A stretch of 64,000 nucleotides of DNA. Source: Platanthera guangdongensis (taxonomy: Eukaryota > Streptophyta > Magnoliopsida > Asparagales > Orchidaceae). Under the pieces are notes generated by a model. It saw only the letters and a list, made by a program, of their open reading frames with translations. It was not told where the DNA came from and searched no databases. The stretch lies in contig CM077158.1 of the NCBI GenBank assembly GCA_039583875.1, positions 241,909,447-241,973,446 of the forward strand, in the 5' to 3' direction. Shown piece by piece: positions 30,196-42,600 of this stretch; the first letter of the stretch is position 1; each line of letters begins with the position of its first letter. Position numbers and translations under genes: made by a program.

Positions 30196-31342
30196 TTATC
30201 TTACTAGTTACTATGAGAGAGTTCCCAAGGCAGGCCACACATGAAGTCCATTTCGTTGTGGTAGATTCGAACTCAGCTTACAATGCAATCTTCAGAAGAC
30301 CTGTCCAGTCCATTTTCAATGTCATCCTCTTGATTCCCCATCTCGCGATGAAGTTTCCCACTTCGGGAGGGATCAGAGTCGTACGCGGGAATCAAGAGGC
30401 TGTTAGTACGTGTTACTCGAAGCAACCACAACCCGTCAAAGCCATGACTCTGAATATTGATGACTTCGATCTATGTGACGAGGCGATCCTGCAGCGAGGA
30501 ATGCCTATCGAAGGATTGGTCAAAGTCTCCCTCTCACCAACAGTTCCTGCTCGCACCGTCCAGCTTTGCTCCCTCCTGCCACAGCAAGAGAATGAGGAAC
30601 TAACAACTTACCTCTACAAGAACAAAGATATCTTTGTCTTGGCTCCCGAGGATATGTCGGGCATAGATCCTCAAGTCATCCAAAATTCCCTCAATATAAA
30701 CCCGGCTTGCAAACCCGTTATCCAGAAGAAGCGGAACTTTGCCCCGGAACGACTCCAAGCAATTGAAGATGAAGTACAAAAGCTTCTCGACGCCCAGTTC
30801 ATCCGGGAGGTAGAGTACCCCTCCTGGCTGGCCAACGTTGTCTTGGTGAAGAAGTCTTCCGAGAAGTTGAGGATGTGTGTAGACTACACCAACCTCAATC
30901 AAGTTTGCCCTAAGAATAACTTCCCCATTCCCAGGATTGATCAGTTAGTCGATTCGACCGCCAGACATCGAATCCTCAGCTTCATGGACGCCTACTCTAG
31001 CTACAATCAGATTCGAATGAATCCTGCAGACGAATAACACACGACATTCCGAACAGACAAAGTAATCTACTGTTACAAAGTGATGCCCTTTGGGCTCAAA
31101 AACGCGGGAGCAACTTATCAGCAGCTCATGAACAAGGTTTTCAAGGATCTCAGTGGCAAGTCTATGGAAGTGTATGTAGATGATTTGCTTTTTAAAAGCA
31201 TTCGTCGAGAAGATCACCTAGAAGACCTCGAAAAGTGTTTCAAAATCCTCAGCCAGTACGGATTGAGGCTCAACCCCAGTAAATGTGCCTTCGGGGTTAC
31301 GTCTGGCAAGTTCCTCGGACTCATGGTAATGCAGCGAGGATA
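30192..31342 (+). pseudogene. Reverse transcriptase of Tat element B
   Basis: Two same-strand stretches. 30192-31037 (281 codons) reads KKRNFAPERLQAIEDEV, EYPSWLANVVLVKK, RMCVDYTNLNQVCPKNNFP and SFMDAYSSYNQI (catalytic Asp in FMDAYSGYNQ-type motif), then a stop replaces a Glu codon (31035). The second, 31080-31342, reads MPFGLKNAGATYQQLMN and EVYVDDLLFKS with an intact YVDD box. A shift near 31340 leads to the RNase H frame. Confidence 0.85.
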
Positions 31343-32400
31343 GATGTTAACCCAGAAAAGATCAAAGCTCTCAAAGAAATGTCACCGCCTCGATCCCTCA
31401 AAGAAGTGCAGCGCCTGAATGGAAGAATTACAGCGCTCTCCTGGTTCTTGGCACGGACCGGAGTCAAGTATCTCCCTTTCTTCAAAATTCTCAGAGGAGC
31501 CAGGACCACAGGGTTCCAATGGATGAACAAGTGTTATGCCGCCTTTGAGGATCTGAAGCAATACCTGGCCTCTCCTCTGCTTTTATCGAAGACTACTCCC
31601 GGAGAAACACTTTTTTTGTACCACGCTGTCACGCCCGCGACGCTAAGCTCTGTATTGGTAAAGGATGAAAGGGGAATCCGACACCCCGTCTACTACCTCA
31701 GCAAGATCCTCTCAGATGCGAAAACCCGGTATCCAGCTGTAGATAAGATAGCCCTAGCACTCGTCTTCTCAGCCAGGAAGCTTCGTCCTTACTTCCAAGC
31801 TCATACAATCAAAGTGTTGACCGAGCTACCTCTCTGCACAATTCTCTAGAAACCAGAAGCGTCCAGCCGATTGGTCAAATGGGCGGTCGAGTTAGGCGAA
31901 TTCGACATCCACTTTCTGCCACGCCCCGTCATCAAGTCACAAGTCCTGACAGATTTTGTTGTTGAAAATACCCAACCAGCAGAGACAGAAAGTACGCAAG
32001 TCACACCCGATCAGCGGTGGACTCTGTACGTCGATAAAGCATCTGAGCTCGATGGCACAGGAGCAGAACTGCTTCTCGTAAGCCCAAACCTTATCACTTA
32101 GGAGTATGGGCTCTGATTGAAGTTCCCCTCCACCAACAACGTCGCCGTGTACGAAGCTTTAATTGTAGGACTCAGGCTCGCCATCGACTGCCACGTTAGA
32201 GGATTGATATCTATTCAGGCTCTCAGCTCATTGTCTCCCAAATAGAAGGGGACTACGAAGCAAAAAGCGAGCAGCTAGCCCAATATCTCTCACTTGTAAA
32301 GTCCCTCCTGCTCAGGATACCGCAGGTTTAGATCCTTCACATCCCAGGGAACAGAATTCTGGGGCAGACGCCCTGTCAAAGCTGTTCATTTCACCTTCCC
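31343..32400 (+). pseudogene. RNase H and second (Tat-specific) RNase H of element B
   Basis: 31345-31849 reads IDVNPEKIKALKEMSPP, RLNGRITALSWFLAR and YYLSKILSDAKTRYPAVDK, the connection and first RNase H. 31871-32101 reads WAVELGEFDIHFLPR and WTLYVDKASELDGTGAELLL; the LYVDGAS-type start marks the extra RNase H typical of Tat elements. Stops at about 31848 and 32099 and frameshifts break it. Confidence 0.8.
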
Positions 32401-32569
32401 AGTATCAGTCAAGGAGACACCGAGTAGAAGAAATTGTCTTTCCCAGTGTCCAAGGACCGTGGGAGGTTGTAGAGATTGACGAGCTGGAAGAATCTTGGGT
32501 TAGTCAACTGGTAACCTACCTACAGTACCAACGGCTGCTGGAAGATCCACAGAAGCGCGATGCTTAAGG

Positions 32570-33811
32570 ATGCGGGCAGCCACCTTTGTGTTAATCGATG
32601 GAGAATTGTATAAGTGGTCCTTCTCGGGACCATACCTGAAGTGTCTAGCAGAAAGAGACGCCGAGTATACTCTGCGTGAAGTCCTTGAAGGGGTATGCGG
32701 TGAGCACTTAGGTGGAAAGGTCTTGGCACGAAAAATCTTGCATCAAGGCTTCTACTGGCCCACTATGAAAAGGGAAGCCACTGACTTCGTCCAACAGTGT
32801 AAGAGTTGCCAACTGCACGCCAACATCCCTCGGCATCCTCCCATTGCCCTCACCAAGATGCAAGGAGCATGACCGTTTACATAGTGGGGAATAGACCTTC
32901 TTGGCCCCTTACCTCAAGCTTCGGGGCAAAGGAAATTCCTCATAATGACCATTGATTACTTTACAAAACGGGTGGAAGCGGAGCCGCTGATCAAGATCAC
33001 TGAAGAGAATGCAAAGCAATTTGTTTAGAAGAACATCGTTTGCCGTTTTGGAATCACTACAATCATCATCACCGACAACGGTACTTAGTTCATGGGAAGG
33101 TCCTCCACAAAGCAATGCGAAGATTTGAAAATCGAGCTGCGACATACGGCTGTGTCGCATCCTCAAACCAATGGACAAATCGAGATGACCAACCGTACAA
33201 TTTAAAAGGGTTGAAGACGTGACTACAAGATGCTGGGGGTAGTGGGTCGATGCACTCCCCAACATGCTATGGGCATACCGGACAACCAAGAGAACTCACA
33301 CAGGAGAAACGTCGTACAATCTCTGTTATGGAACCGAAGCCATCATCCCGGTCGACATCAGCGTCCCAAGCCCCCTGGGTTTCCAACTTCAACCTCAACA
33401 AGAATGATGAAAGCACTCAGAGACAACTTAGATCTGATCCCTGAAGTTCGCGAAGAGGCAACCCTACGCGCTGCAGCCTACCAACAACGGACTGCTCGAT
33501 ACTACAACCGCAAGATGAGACCCCGACCGATCAATGTCGGGGACTTAGTCTTCCGCACCATAGAGGCCGCGGGCAAAGGGACGCAAGGAGACAAACTCTC
33601 TCCTACATGGGAAGGTCCCTTCGTCGTCACAGCAATGATAAAACCAGGAACGTACAAGCTGCGGACCGCCGAAGGAAAGACTCTTCCCCTGTACTTGGAA
33701 CGCGCAGAACCTGTGCCGATTTTATCAATGATTTCCTGCTCTGTGTTTTTTGAATTGTGTAACACATTTCTTTTTAAAGGACTCTATGATGTGTGTAAGC
33801 CGCGAGCCTAA
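32570..33811 (+). pseudogene. Integrase of Tat element B
   Basis: 32570-32872 carries the zinc-binding HHCC region (EHLGGKVLARKILHQGFYW, then FVQQCKSCQ). The core follows in broken frame: IDLLGPLPQASGQRKF, IDYFTKRVEAEPL (first Asp), IITDNGT (second Asp) and SHPQTNGQIEMTNR (Glu). 33230-33811 carries the C-terminal part ATLRAAAYQQRTARYYNRK and INVGDLVFRTIEAAGKG. Several stops, so inactive. Confidence 0.85.
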
Positions 33812-34134
33812 TCTCGAGCAAATTTATTTTTATCTAAATATCGCATTATGTTGCTGCAAATCTTATCTATTCAAACAGGGAAGACGACACACTCATAACT
33901 CCCTGTGGGGGCTTACCCTCTCACGACAAAGCCGCGATTACAACCCGCACAAACAAAGCCGCGATTACAACCCGCGCAAACTAAGTCGTGAGCCCGACTC
34001 ATGCAAACTCCGCGTGGGGGCCTGCCCACCTCACGACAAAGCAGCGATTACAACTTGCGCAAATTAAGCCGCGAGCCTGACTCATGCAAACTCCCCGTGG
34101 GGGTCTGCCCCCTCACGACAAAGCCGCGATTACA
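33812..34134. other. 3' untranslated region of element B with CCGCGATTACAACCCGC units
   Basis: Three longer units share AAGCCGCGATTACAA, CGCGCAAACTAAG and CATGCAAACTCC...GTGGGGGCCTGCC, like 22.3-22.5 kb in element A. Confidence 0.6.
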
Positions 34135-34395
34135 ACCCGCGCAAACTAAGCCACGGGCTAGAACGTGCAAACTAAGCCGCGGGCTAGAACCATGCAAACT
34201 AAGCCGCGGGCTGGAACCGTGCAAACTAAGCAGCGGGCTGGAACCCTGCAAACTAATCCACGGGCTGGAACCGTGCAAACTAAGGCGCGGGCTAGAACCA
34301 TGCTAACTAAGCCGAGAGCTCGAACCGTGCAAACTAGGCCGCGAGCTAGAACCATGTAAACTAAATCGCATGCTGAAACTGTGCAAACGAAGTGG
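34135..34395. repeat. 27-bp minisatellite in element B, about 9-10 units
   Basis: Units resemble CAAACTAAGCCGCGGGCTGG plus AACCGTG. At 27 bp they keep frame and read CKLSRGLEP on plus. Confidence 0.85.
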
Positions 34396-34599
34396 CAAAT
34401 CTAATTCATGAGAAATAATTCGCCCACACTCAAAGGAGACAAAGAGAAAACAAAACAGCTAAATGACATAAAAAATAACGATGTCATACAGATCAGTGCA
34501 CAAGAGCGTCCACTACATCTGTCAAGCAAAAAACAACACACGACACAAATAAATGGAGGAAGAATGCAAAAAACATACAAAAACAAAAACAAGAGGCCG

Positions 34600-35260
34600 C
34601 TACTCATCAGTAGCATCGACATCAAAGCGCTCATCCTCAGAAACGTCATCAAAGTTAAAGCCAGATGTGTCGCATCCAAGGTGCCGGCTAACAAATCAGA
34701 AGGCCTTCTCCACTCCACGCCTGAGGGCTAACTCACGGGCATCTTCCACTTGAGGCTCCACCTCCTTGGACCAGATCTCGTCACGCACCTCCTCCGCAAT
34801 CAGGATACAATCTCACATGTAGTTCAACGACTGCAAGTTTTTCCGCAAGTCCCGCGGCTTTCAGCTCCGCCACGCGGCTCTCAGAAGATAACATCTCCAC
34901 TTGGTCCCTCACCGTCCGAAGCCGAGTCTCTAAGCTGGTGGTTTCCTCCTGGGAATGCTTCAACATCTGGGTGGTCCTCTCCACCAGTGCCTTCTTTAAA
35001 TCCAATGCCGCGCGTGTGTCCTCCAACTCGGACTTCAACTCGTTGTCGACCTGAGCTTCTCCTCAAGGGCCAAATACTCGTCCTTCAAGTTCACATAGTG
35101 GTCATTCCAAGTAACGACACTCCGGGGCTGAGTCTCAACCTGTACAAAGGAAAATGAAAATTAACGTCACAAGAAGAAAGATGAAAATTTCACACAAATA
35201 AGAATACTTACCACGCCGCCGCTGGCCGCCGCCTCCGCAGAAGAATCCTAGAGGGCCGGA
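34600..35260 (-). pseudogene. Antisense intron-containing coiled-coil gene of Tat element B
   Basis: Minus strand, opposite to gag-pol. Upstream exon ends at 35212; intron 35140-35211 (72 bp) has a consensus donor GTAAGT and a CTTTGTACAG acceptor. The next exon reads VETQPRSVVTWNDHYVNLKDEYLALEEKL, a one-base shift, NELKSELEDTRAALDLKKA, QMLKHSQEETTSLETRLRTV and SRVAELKAAGLAEKLAV, an obvious coiled coil. A further shift gives IAEEVRDEIW and finally SGFNFDDVSEDERFD, stopping near 34601. Element A's ORF at 22561-22881 looks like the missing N-terminal domain. The shifts make this copy a pseudogene. Confidence 0.6.
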
Positions 35261-35340
35261 CGCTCAAGTACCTGAACCTCCGGGGTGGTATCATCTCAGA
35301 CAACTAAAACAACCATGTCGCGCGAGGGGGCGCCAAGAAG

Positions 35341-35499
35341 GTACAATTTTAACTCAATCTATGTAAAAACACGAACTATTACCTATTTTTTGCAATTAAT
35401 AAGCAAAAATTTATTTTTTTTTAAAATATTAATGATTCATGGCGGGCAATAAAAAATAAGAAAAAAAAACAAAAAGAGCTAATAAGAAAACTGCTAAGT
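35341..35499. other. AT-rich spacer where the 3' end of element B should be
   Basis: No LTR sequence is present before the right inverted-repeat arm. Confidence 0.5.
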
Positions 35500-35942
35500 G
35501 ATGTAAATCAATGATTATAAATTGCATGATTATAAGAAATAAATGACTATTGAAATAATATGATCGAAATACCCTTTCCTATTTCAGATTTAAAATTAAA
35601 AATAATAAGAAAAGTAAGCTAGCGTGCAAACTGACAAATTAATAGGTTTGAAGAGTGCAAAGTGCCAAAACTAATTTTTAGAATGCAAAGTGTCAAACCC
35701 CCTATTTAGAGGGACTGAGATCCTCTCCAGTTCACGCGAACTGGAGGGGATCCAGTTCACGCCCCTGATTTGTGTCTCCCAAATCGTACGGTGGACAAGC
35801 GAGAACTTGAATTTTGCTAGTGGGCCCAACGAGTGCACTTGAGTTTCTTTCCATCATCCGATTTTGGAGAGGCAATTAAGGCCGCGAACTGGAGAGGATC
35901 CCGATCCTTATTTAGAGGGTGCAAAATGTCAAATTTTTTATA
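35500..35942 (-). repeat. Right arm of the long inverted repeat (interrupted by a MITE)
   Basis: Reverse complement of 26420-26640, with AATACCCTTTCCTATTTCAG, AACAATTAATAGG-type blocks and TGCAAAGTGTCAAACCCCC. It is split by the MITE at 35714-35908 and resumes at 35909-35942. Confidence 0.75.
35714..35908. mobile_element. MITE, 195 bp, MULE-like
   Basis: Ends GAGATCCTCTCCAGTTC / GAACTGGAGAGGATCCCGATC are inverted repeats. TATTTAGAGGG is duplicated at 35703-35713 and 35909-35919 (9-11 bp). A further CGAACTGGAGGGGATCC near the left end adds a small palindrome. Non-coding. Confidence 0.8.
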
Positions 35943-35952
35943 TAAATATAAC

Positions 35953-36220
35953 GGGCAATTTGCAAAATGCACCCTCGAAATATAGGGTTTTGACAAAATG
36001 CACCCCGAAAGTTTAAAATTGGCAAAATGCACCCCCAAAAGTGGGTTTTCTTGACAATATGCACCCTCGCTAGGCAAAAAATGAAATGACCAAAATATAC
36101 ACTTTAGAGTCCACATTGCCAAGAAAACCCACTTTGGAGGGTGCATTTTGCCAATTTTAAACTTTTGGGGTGCATTTTGCCAAAAGTCTATATTTTGTGG
36201 GTGTATTTTGCCAATTGCCC
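35953..36220. mobile_element. Long-hairpin MITE, 268 bp, MULE-like
   Basis: Arms of about 100 bp are inverted repeats (GGGCAATTTGCAAAATGCACC at the left; GGGTGTATTTTGCCAATTGCCC at the right) with GTGCATTTTGCCAATTTTAAAC inside. The 10-bp TSD TAAATATAAC is perfect (35943-35952, 36221-36230). It ends 249 bp before the eIF3i start codon. Confidence 0.9.
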
Positions 36221-36230
36221 TAAATATAAC

Positions 36231-36469
36231 TGTCTGCACATAAAATGATAAAATAGAAAATACAAGGTTTATTATTTTTGGTATAAAAAATGGGAGCCGT
36301 TGGATCGATCTGGAATAGCCTCGATTCCTTTGCTTGATATAAAGACAGCTGAGCCGTTGCAAGTAAAATAGGCGGCTATGAACCGTTGATGAAGATACAT
36401 AACACTTAAAACCTGAAGCGTTCGTGAAGACGGCGGCGAGAGGGCGCCGGCGGGGAGCGACGGAGAAAG
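36231..36469 (+). promoter_or_regulatory. Promoter and 5' UTR of eIF3i
   Basis: A TATA-like GGTATAAAAAATG lies at 36280-36292. The leader is GC-rich just before the start (GGCGGCGAGAGGGCGCCGG near 36431), and the start context is GAGAAAGATGAGG. The promoter is squeezed between the ATG and the MITE ending at 36220. Confidence 0.5.
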
Positions 36470-36653
36470 ATGAGGCCGATTTTGATGAAGGGGCACGAGA
36501 GGCCCTTGACTTTCTTGAAGTACAACCGTGAGGGCGATCTCCTATTCTCCTGCGCCAAAGATCACAACCCTACCGTTTGGTTCGCCGACAACGGCGAGCG
36601 CCTCGGCACTTACCGGGGTCACAATGGAGCTGTCTGGTGCTGCGATGTTTCTC
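36470..36653 (+). CDS. TIF3I1: eIF3i exon 1
   Basis: 61 codons plus one base, residues 1-61: [20 protein letters not shown], then [18 protein letters not shown]. Donor CTC/GTAAGT. Confidence 0.95.
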
Positions 36654-39600
36654 GTAAGTCATGTTTTTTTTGTATTTCAACTCCCGCGATTTGCAATTTA
36701 CGTCAGGTCTGAGAATTTCGTGTTGTAATTTGTATTATTTTTTATGGTGCGTGATTGACCTAGGGCGAAATTAATGAGCTGATTTAGGGATTTTAAGCCT
36801 GCGTTTGTTTTGGTGGATCAGCTCCAGTGCGGCAGCAAAAAATGGAGTTTGCATAAATTATTGCATTTGGGATTACTGATATTGAAAACCTAGTTTTTGA
36901 AATAAGGCTTCTTTTGGCGGGGTGGTGGCATTGGTGAACGAATAAGGATTCTCTCCATTTCTGACGAAATGGATAGTATCAAATTCACTGTTTAGATGTA
37001 TTTCGGGATGATCTGATGGGTTAAGTAATTCATATACTTTTATAAATTTTTTTAATCAAAATAGTTAATACCATTAGATGTATTTCAGGATGGTCTTGTT
37101 CATCAGATGGATAAATGGATACTATCCATTTCATCAAAAATGGGGAGGATTCGGATCCGTGGTGAACGTGGTGGTCATGAACTGTCATTCATGAACGCCC
37201 GACCTCACCTAAAAAAATTCATGGATTTTAGGCTCAAAACTAGTTTTTTTCTTGGCAGCGGTCATAACCTTTGTCTTGCCAAACATACATTTTATGATAA
37301 TGACGTTTTTGACCAAATTCACGGGTGCAAAATGCAAATAAGCCACCCCAAATAAAGGAAATTGTGACTTGCCTCTCATGATTTGCTTAGCACCAGATTG
37401 TTTGAGAGGGCAGCTAACAATTTTATAGACATGATATTTGAAGAAGTTTGACAATGGAAGTATAAAAAGCAGTTTTTTTTCCTTTTCTAATTTTTTCTGT
37501 CCAGATCACTCTCCTAGTTTTTTAATTCTATTATTTTCAGTATTTATTGTCTTATGCATCTGACATGACATGTGTGATGAAAGATATTGTTAAGAAAATA
37601 CTTTTACCTTTAGAATACTTGTTCAGTTGTTTGGCCCTCTTATTGTGGGAAGATTTCTACATACTGGACCTGTACTAAGAGAATGGTACTGGTGATCCAT
37701 GGAAATTTGATTTTTATTAAAAGATAATTATTTTTTATTAAAAACATTCCAATTGGGCATCACATTTTGTTGACGGTTCTATATCAGATCAGATGGACAA
37801 GATTTCACCCGCGCGGTTCTTATTTACGCTACCCGTGCCTAAAAATTGCTCTTTATTGTGGGGCTGTTCTTAGATGGTTGCTTATGAGTTATGTCAAGCC
37901 ATTAATTTCTTTTTGTGTGTGTGGTGTGCAGGGGATTCCAGACTTCTCATTACCGGAAGTGCAGATCAAAGTGTTAAGTTATGGGACATTCAGTCTGGCA
38001 CCCAACTTTATTCATTTAACTTTGAAGCTCCTGCCAGGGCTGTCGAATTTTCAGTCGGGGATAAACTCGCTGTTATAACGACAGACCCTTTTATGGAACA
38101 AACACCAACTATTCAAGTGAAGAGGATTGCAAGAGATCCCAATGACCGTATGATTTCCCTATAAAATGTTCATTTTCATTAATATGAATTGTTATGTTAA
38201 ACTGTATTCTTCTAAAGTTAATTTGTATATTGCTATTCCTAAATTTATGTTCGACTCAGAGTCTTGCAAGTTTAGAATATGATTCCTTAATGGGGTATCT
38301 CAAAGTCACGTAAATTTTTTGTAAAAATGTGAATATCTCATTTCATTAGGTTGTGCTTTATTATCTCTTTTCAAATATTCCATCCATCAACATGTAATTG
38401 TAAATTGTGCTAACTTTATTGTAAAAAGTTGTGCTTGACAAATGACTTATTTTTGCAATATTTTGAAGTTTTTTTAATTTTAAAATACACAAGTGATGTA
38501 ATTCAGATTGCATATTCATTACAATCTTATGTATCATCTTAGATATTACCATGTAACTGTGAATATGTTTGGTCTTATGTGATTCTCCAGTTACCAATTG
38601 AACTTACACAAGTTGTGGACTTGCTAACTAGATCAATGCACCATTCGATGATTATATAAATAGTGTTAAAAGATTAGACATGAGAAGGTGTTGACCCATG
38701 ATAATATGTAAGCAGGCTGTAAGATAATTTGCACAAGATACGTTTAACACATCGGGCAATGCTCAACATGAACAAATGGATGATGAGATTCATCAAGTTG
38801 ACCCTAAAGTTGTTAGAATACGAGTTTCCATGGTGTTACTGATTTAATCATAGTCTTAAAATTATTTTCATTTTATATAAATGTTAGAATGATATTTTTT
38901 TGTAAGAATGATTTTCATTTAAGAAAATGATGCTTGCTAAAATATGATTTATTGATCATGAATTTCTACTTGATTTAAACTATTACATAACCACTGACCA
39001 TAACCTTCACTATTTACATAAGCCACTGTCACTATCTCGACTAGTTTCTCTGCATCAAGTTACATTAACTATTTTACTTTATAACTATCCACTTACTCTA
39101 TTCATAATTGCACACAATTACCTTTGATTTCAACAATAACCACACACTAACAAGACCTAATTAGTCATTAAAACATACAACAACCACACTCAAGCCTTTA
39201 TCTCACTATCTTTAGTGGGGTCGGCTATATGAATCCTTTGTCGCCATTGTGCCCTATCTTTTGTCATTATCTCCTAATGCCAAAGTACATCATGTCTTTC
39301 CTTATAGTTTTATTCCAAGTCTTTATTGGTCTTTATTAGTCATTAAAACATAATAAAATTAAATTTAATAATATATAATAACTAATTACAAATAATTACC
39401 AAAACTTCCCCTAGAAGATAGCATAATTACAGCTTGCACCCCTCTTATTTTGTAAATTACAAAAACCTCCCCTCAATGTTACAAAACATAACATTTACCT
39501 CATCCGAAGCTTACATTTCATAATATTCATCCTCAAAATACCCCCTGGAAAATGTAATCCGAGGGGGGTATTTTTGTGCATGGATGTTATGAAATGTGTA

Positions 39601-42600
39601 TTTATGGGGAGGTAAATGTTATGTTTTGTAACATTGATGGGAGGTTTTTGTAATTTCCAAAATAAGAGGGGTGCAAGCTGCAATTTTTCAAACTTAGAGG
39701 GGAGGTGGTGTGAAAAAATTTTAGGTGCGTTTCTCTCATTTAAGATCACCGTGGGAGCGTGCATCAAACCGTTAATTCCTGGAAAAAACATTATTGATCA
39801 AAATACTGACAGTAATGATAGTATTTTTAGAATACTGCAGTATTCCGTGAAAACAACTCAGCTGTAGGATACTAGATCGTACGGCCGTATTTAATCCCTC
39901 ACCTAAAACTAGGTGGGAGAAACGCACCTAAAATCTTTTCCCTGGTAAACGCCCCTAACTAATTATTAAGAAAACATAACAAATTTGATGATTGTTGTTG
40001 TAATATTAGCACGCTCCTTCAACACTAACTATAATTCATTTAACCATGCTTCGATGATAACGAAAAAAGTCCAAACATGCCAATGGTTGATCAAAAGAAC
40101 ATCTTCCCAATAATGCAACCTCATTTGCATGTTGGTTATTGATATGCAATTAGTCAAGTATATGGTAATGCATCTAGTTGACTAGCTGCATTCTGGAAAT
40201 ATTAATTTCCATATTCCTAAATTCCAAATATGCAGTTCATGATATCTCATGACTTTTTGGATTAGGACAAGGATAAAGTTCATGCACCTATTGTATAGCC
40301 CATGTTTGACTTGTGTCTTGAAAGAGTAGTTTCAAAAGTTGGTATATTTGCATGTACGTCATTATTAACCATCACACAGATTTTTTTCATTCCACATTTT
40401 AAACGCCAGTGTCCTTTAGATTTTTGGCCTTTCCTTCTAGGAGAAGGAAATATCCAGATAGGGAGAGAAAGAGAATAGTTTTTAAGCCCCTCACACACCA
40501 TGGGCCCTACTCCTTTTCTCTTAGCTTGACCCTTCTTATATAGTCTTCAATAATGAATATCATCACAACATGTTATTGAATCCTGAATCTGCTGTTACTT
40601 CCTTAATCTCTTCGTTGACAATGATTATGTTTTGGCTTTGTTGGGAGATTTTTTCTTATATGTTGAGCTGCCTTGGATTATGGCGTCGACATCCTTAGAT
40701 TCAGTGAGAACTGAGAACTCTTCGAATTATCTTTGATTTCCTTGGATTACTCAGAGATTATGTAGCACATTCACAGTGGATTAGGTAGCCGATCAAATTT
40801 GGGTTTGGGTTCTGACTTTTTTGAATTATGTTAACATATTTGATTTTCCTTGATCTTTGTGAGATATTACGGTATGTAAATGACTTATTTTATTTGCTCC
40901 AGGGTTGTTGTGTGTTCCCTTTCAATTATCGAATTCTGCCTCCATCTTCCTTATCCCATGATGTGTTGTGAGTTATATATTTCGCTTTTTGCATGAGATT
41001 ACCGATTATTTTTTCTGAGACCTGCAACATGTACTTGGCAGCTGCTTTACTTTCATCAGATTTTCTTTCCCCTCCTTGCCCTTTTTTCCATTATAACACA
41101 ATACTTTGTGAGATAATTATGCTTTTGCCCTCCCAAATAACTCTAATGCCATGTGGTCCAGCCTCAGGAAATCTCTATTTTTTGTCTCTTTGATTCTTAA
41201 TTACTCTGCAAATGCATCTACCTCTGAATGATTTTTCTAGCTCCAGGACAACTTTGTAATTTTTGTGTTTTAAGCCAATCTTGATCTTGATACTTTTGTA
41301 TATCATCAAGATTATTGTCACTTATATTTCAGTACTTAATCCTGAAACTCTAATGATTTTATTAAAATACCTACCTTTTCCTTGAGAAATTATGTTTTCT
41401 CTTACTCTCTTGAGCCAGGTACGCAATTAAAATACCCAGGTTGAGTTTACTGCTTGATTGCAACTCTACAACTCCTTATCCTTAAATTTCAACTTTAGTT
41501 GAAGGCAACTCTTGTGAGCTTTTCATTTGTTTAGCTTCACACATACTCTTCCGCCTTTTCAGCCTATAATTCAGCTTTCTTTTTTTGGTCCTTTTTATCT
41601 TCATCTCCTTCAAAATCACATACTTCTCAGCTGTGGATTGCTTTACTTTTCTAAGCATGGCGTAAACAATCTTTCTTTTCTGATTGGCGTCCTTCTCAAG
41701 TTTAGAGATCTACATTTACTTTTCTCCACCATGGACATCAACTTTTCCTTTTACTCGAAAAGCTCCCCGATCATCGTGAATCATCTTCTCATCGTACTCA
41801 ACAATGGATTCTTCAATCTCATATTCTGAATCATTTTCATTCAACTGTAGCCACTCATCTTTATCACCTGATTTGAACTGAGTAGACAATCCAGTCATTC
41901 TCATGATCTTTTTGTTTCAATGCTACTATTGTGCGAGCTAACTCATCTTCTATAATAAAAAAATGCGTCCCAATCATTCTCACTTTTCTCCTTTGTATTG
42001 AAATGATAGCATTGCTCTATCGGAATTTTCTTGGTCCAATAAACCTTTGTCGATAAGATTCTTCTTCTCACAGTTGTAACACTGCGCTTCAAACATTTAC
42101 GGTTGATGTGATTCTTTGAGGCTCCCCTTAAATGAGAGCTCCTCCTCCTTGCTGACTTTTCATTTTGTGATCATTTCTATTGGATCCATAAACTGCGTGT
42201 TGCTTGGAATTCCCTCTGCTCTTGTAGGCCTCGAGAGCTACCTCCTCATTCTTCAGTGAAACTCCAATTTACTTAGCCATGGTTTCTTGACTGGCAAACA
42301 AATTCTTAAACTCAACAAGTAATGGTTGGTTTTGGACATCCATGTACTACAACAACGGAGCCTTTTCATGTCTTTAATCATTTATGATTATTATTTTGAA
42401 TTCATGTCTCAAATCATTTATGATTATTCTTTTTCATCCTTGTTTGCCCAATCAGAGTTGTCAGGTACCATTCTGAGACCTCAATACATATCAACTTCCC
42501 CTTATGAGTTGTGAAAGTATTGCACTATCGTCATGTCACTTTGTACTATTAGCAACAACTCGGTCTTTAAAAGTTGCATTACTATGTCTGTTTTCTTTTA

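Larger units (their letters stand above)
26921..35340 (+). mobile_element. Tat-lineage Ty3/gypsy retrotransposon B (decayed, no 3' LTR)
   Basis: Order: 5' LTR, PBS, a tandem copy of U5-PBS-leader, gag, protease, reverse transcriptase, RNase H, second RNase H, integrase, 27-bp repeats, antisense intron-containing ORF. The second (archaeal-type) RNase H after the usual one marks the Tat lineage. LTR, Gag and leader sequences resemble element A, so A and B are one family, and B supplies the pol that A lacks, although B is now full of stops. No second LTR occurs before the right inverted-repeat arm; the right border is approximate. Confidence 0.85.

Noticed and set aside
34401..34718. Hydrophobic 105-codon minus-strand ORF
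   Set aside because: Its frame overlaps the end of the antisense coiled-coil gene in another frame, where the reading DDVSEDERFD makes better sense.
37874..38164. 96-codon ORF as a separate small gene
   Set aside because: It is eIF3i exon 2 plus read-through into both flanking introns.
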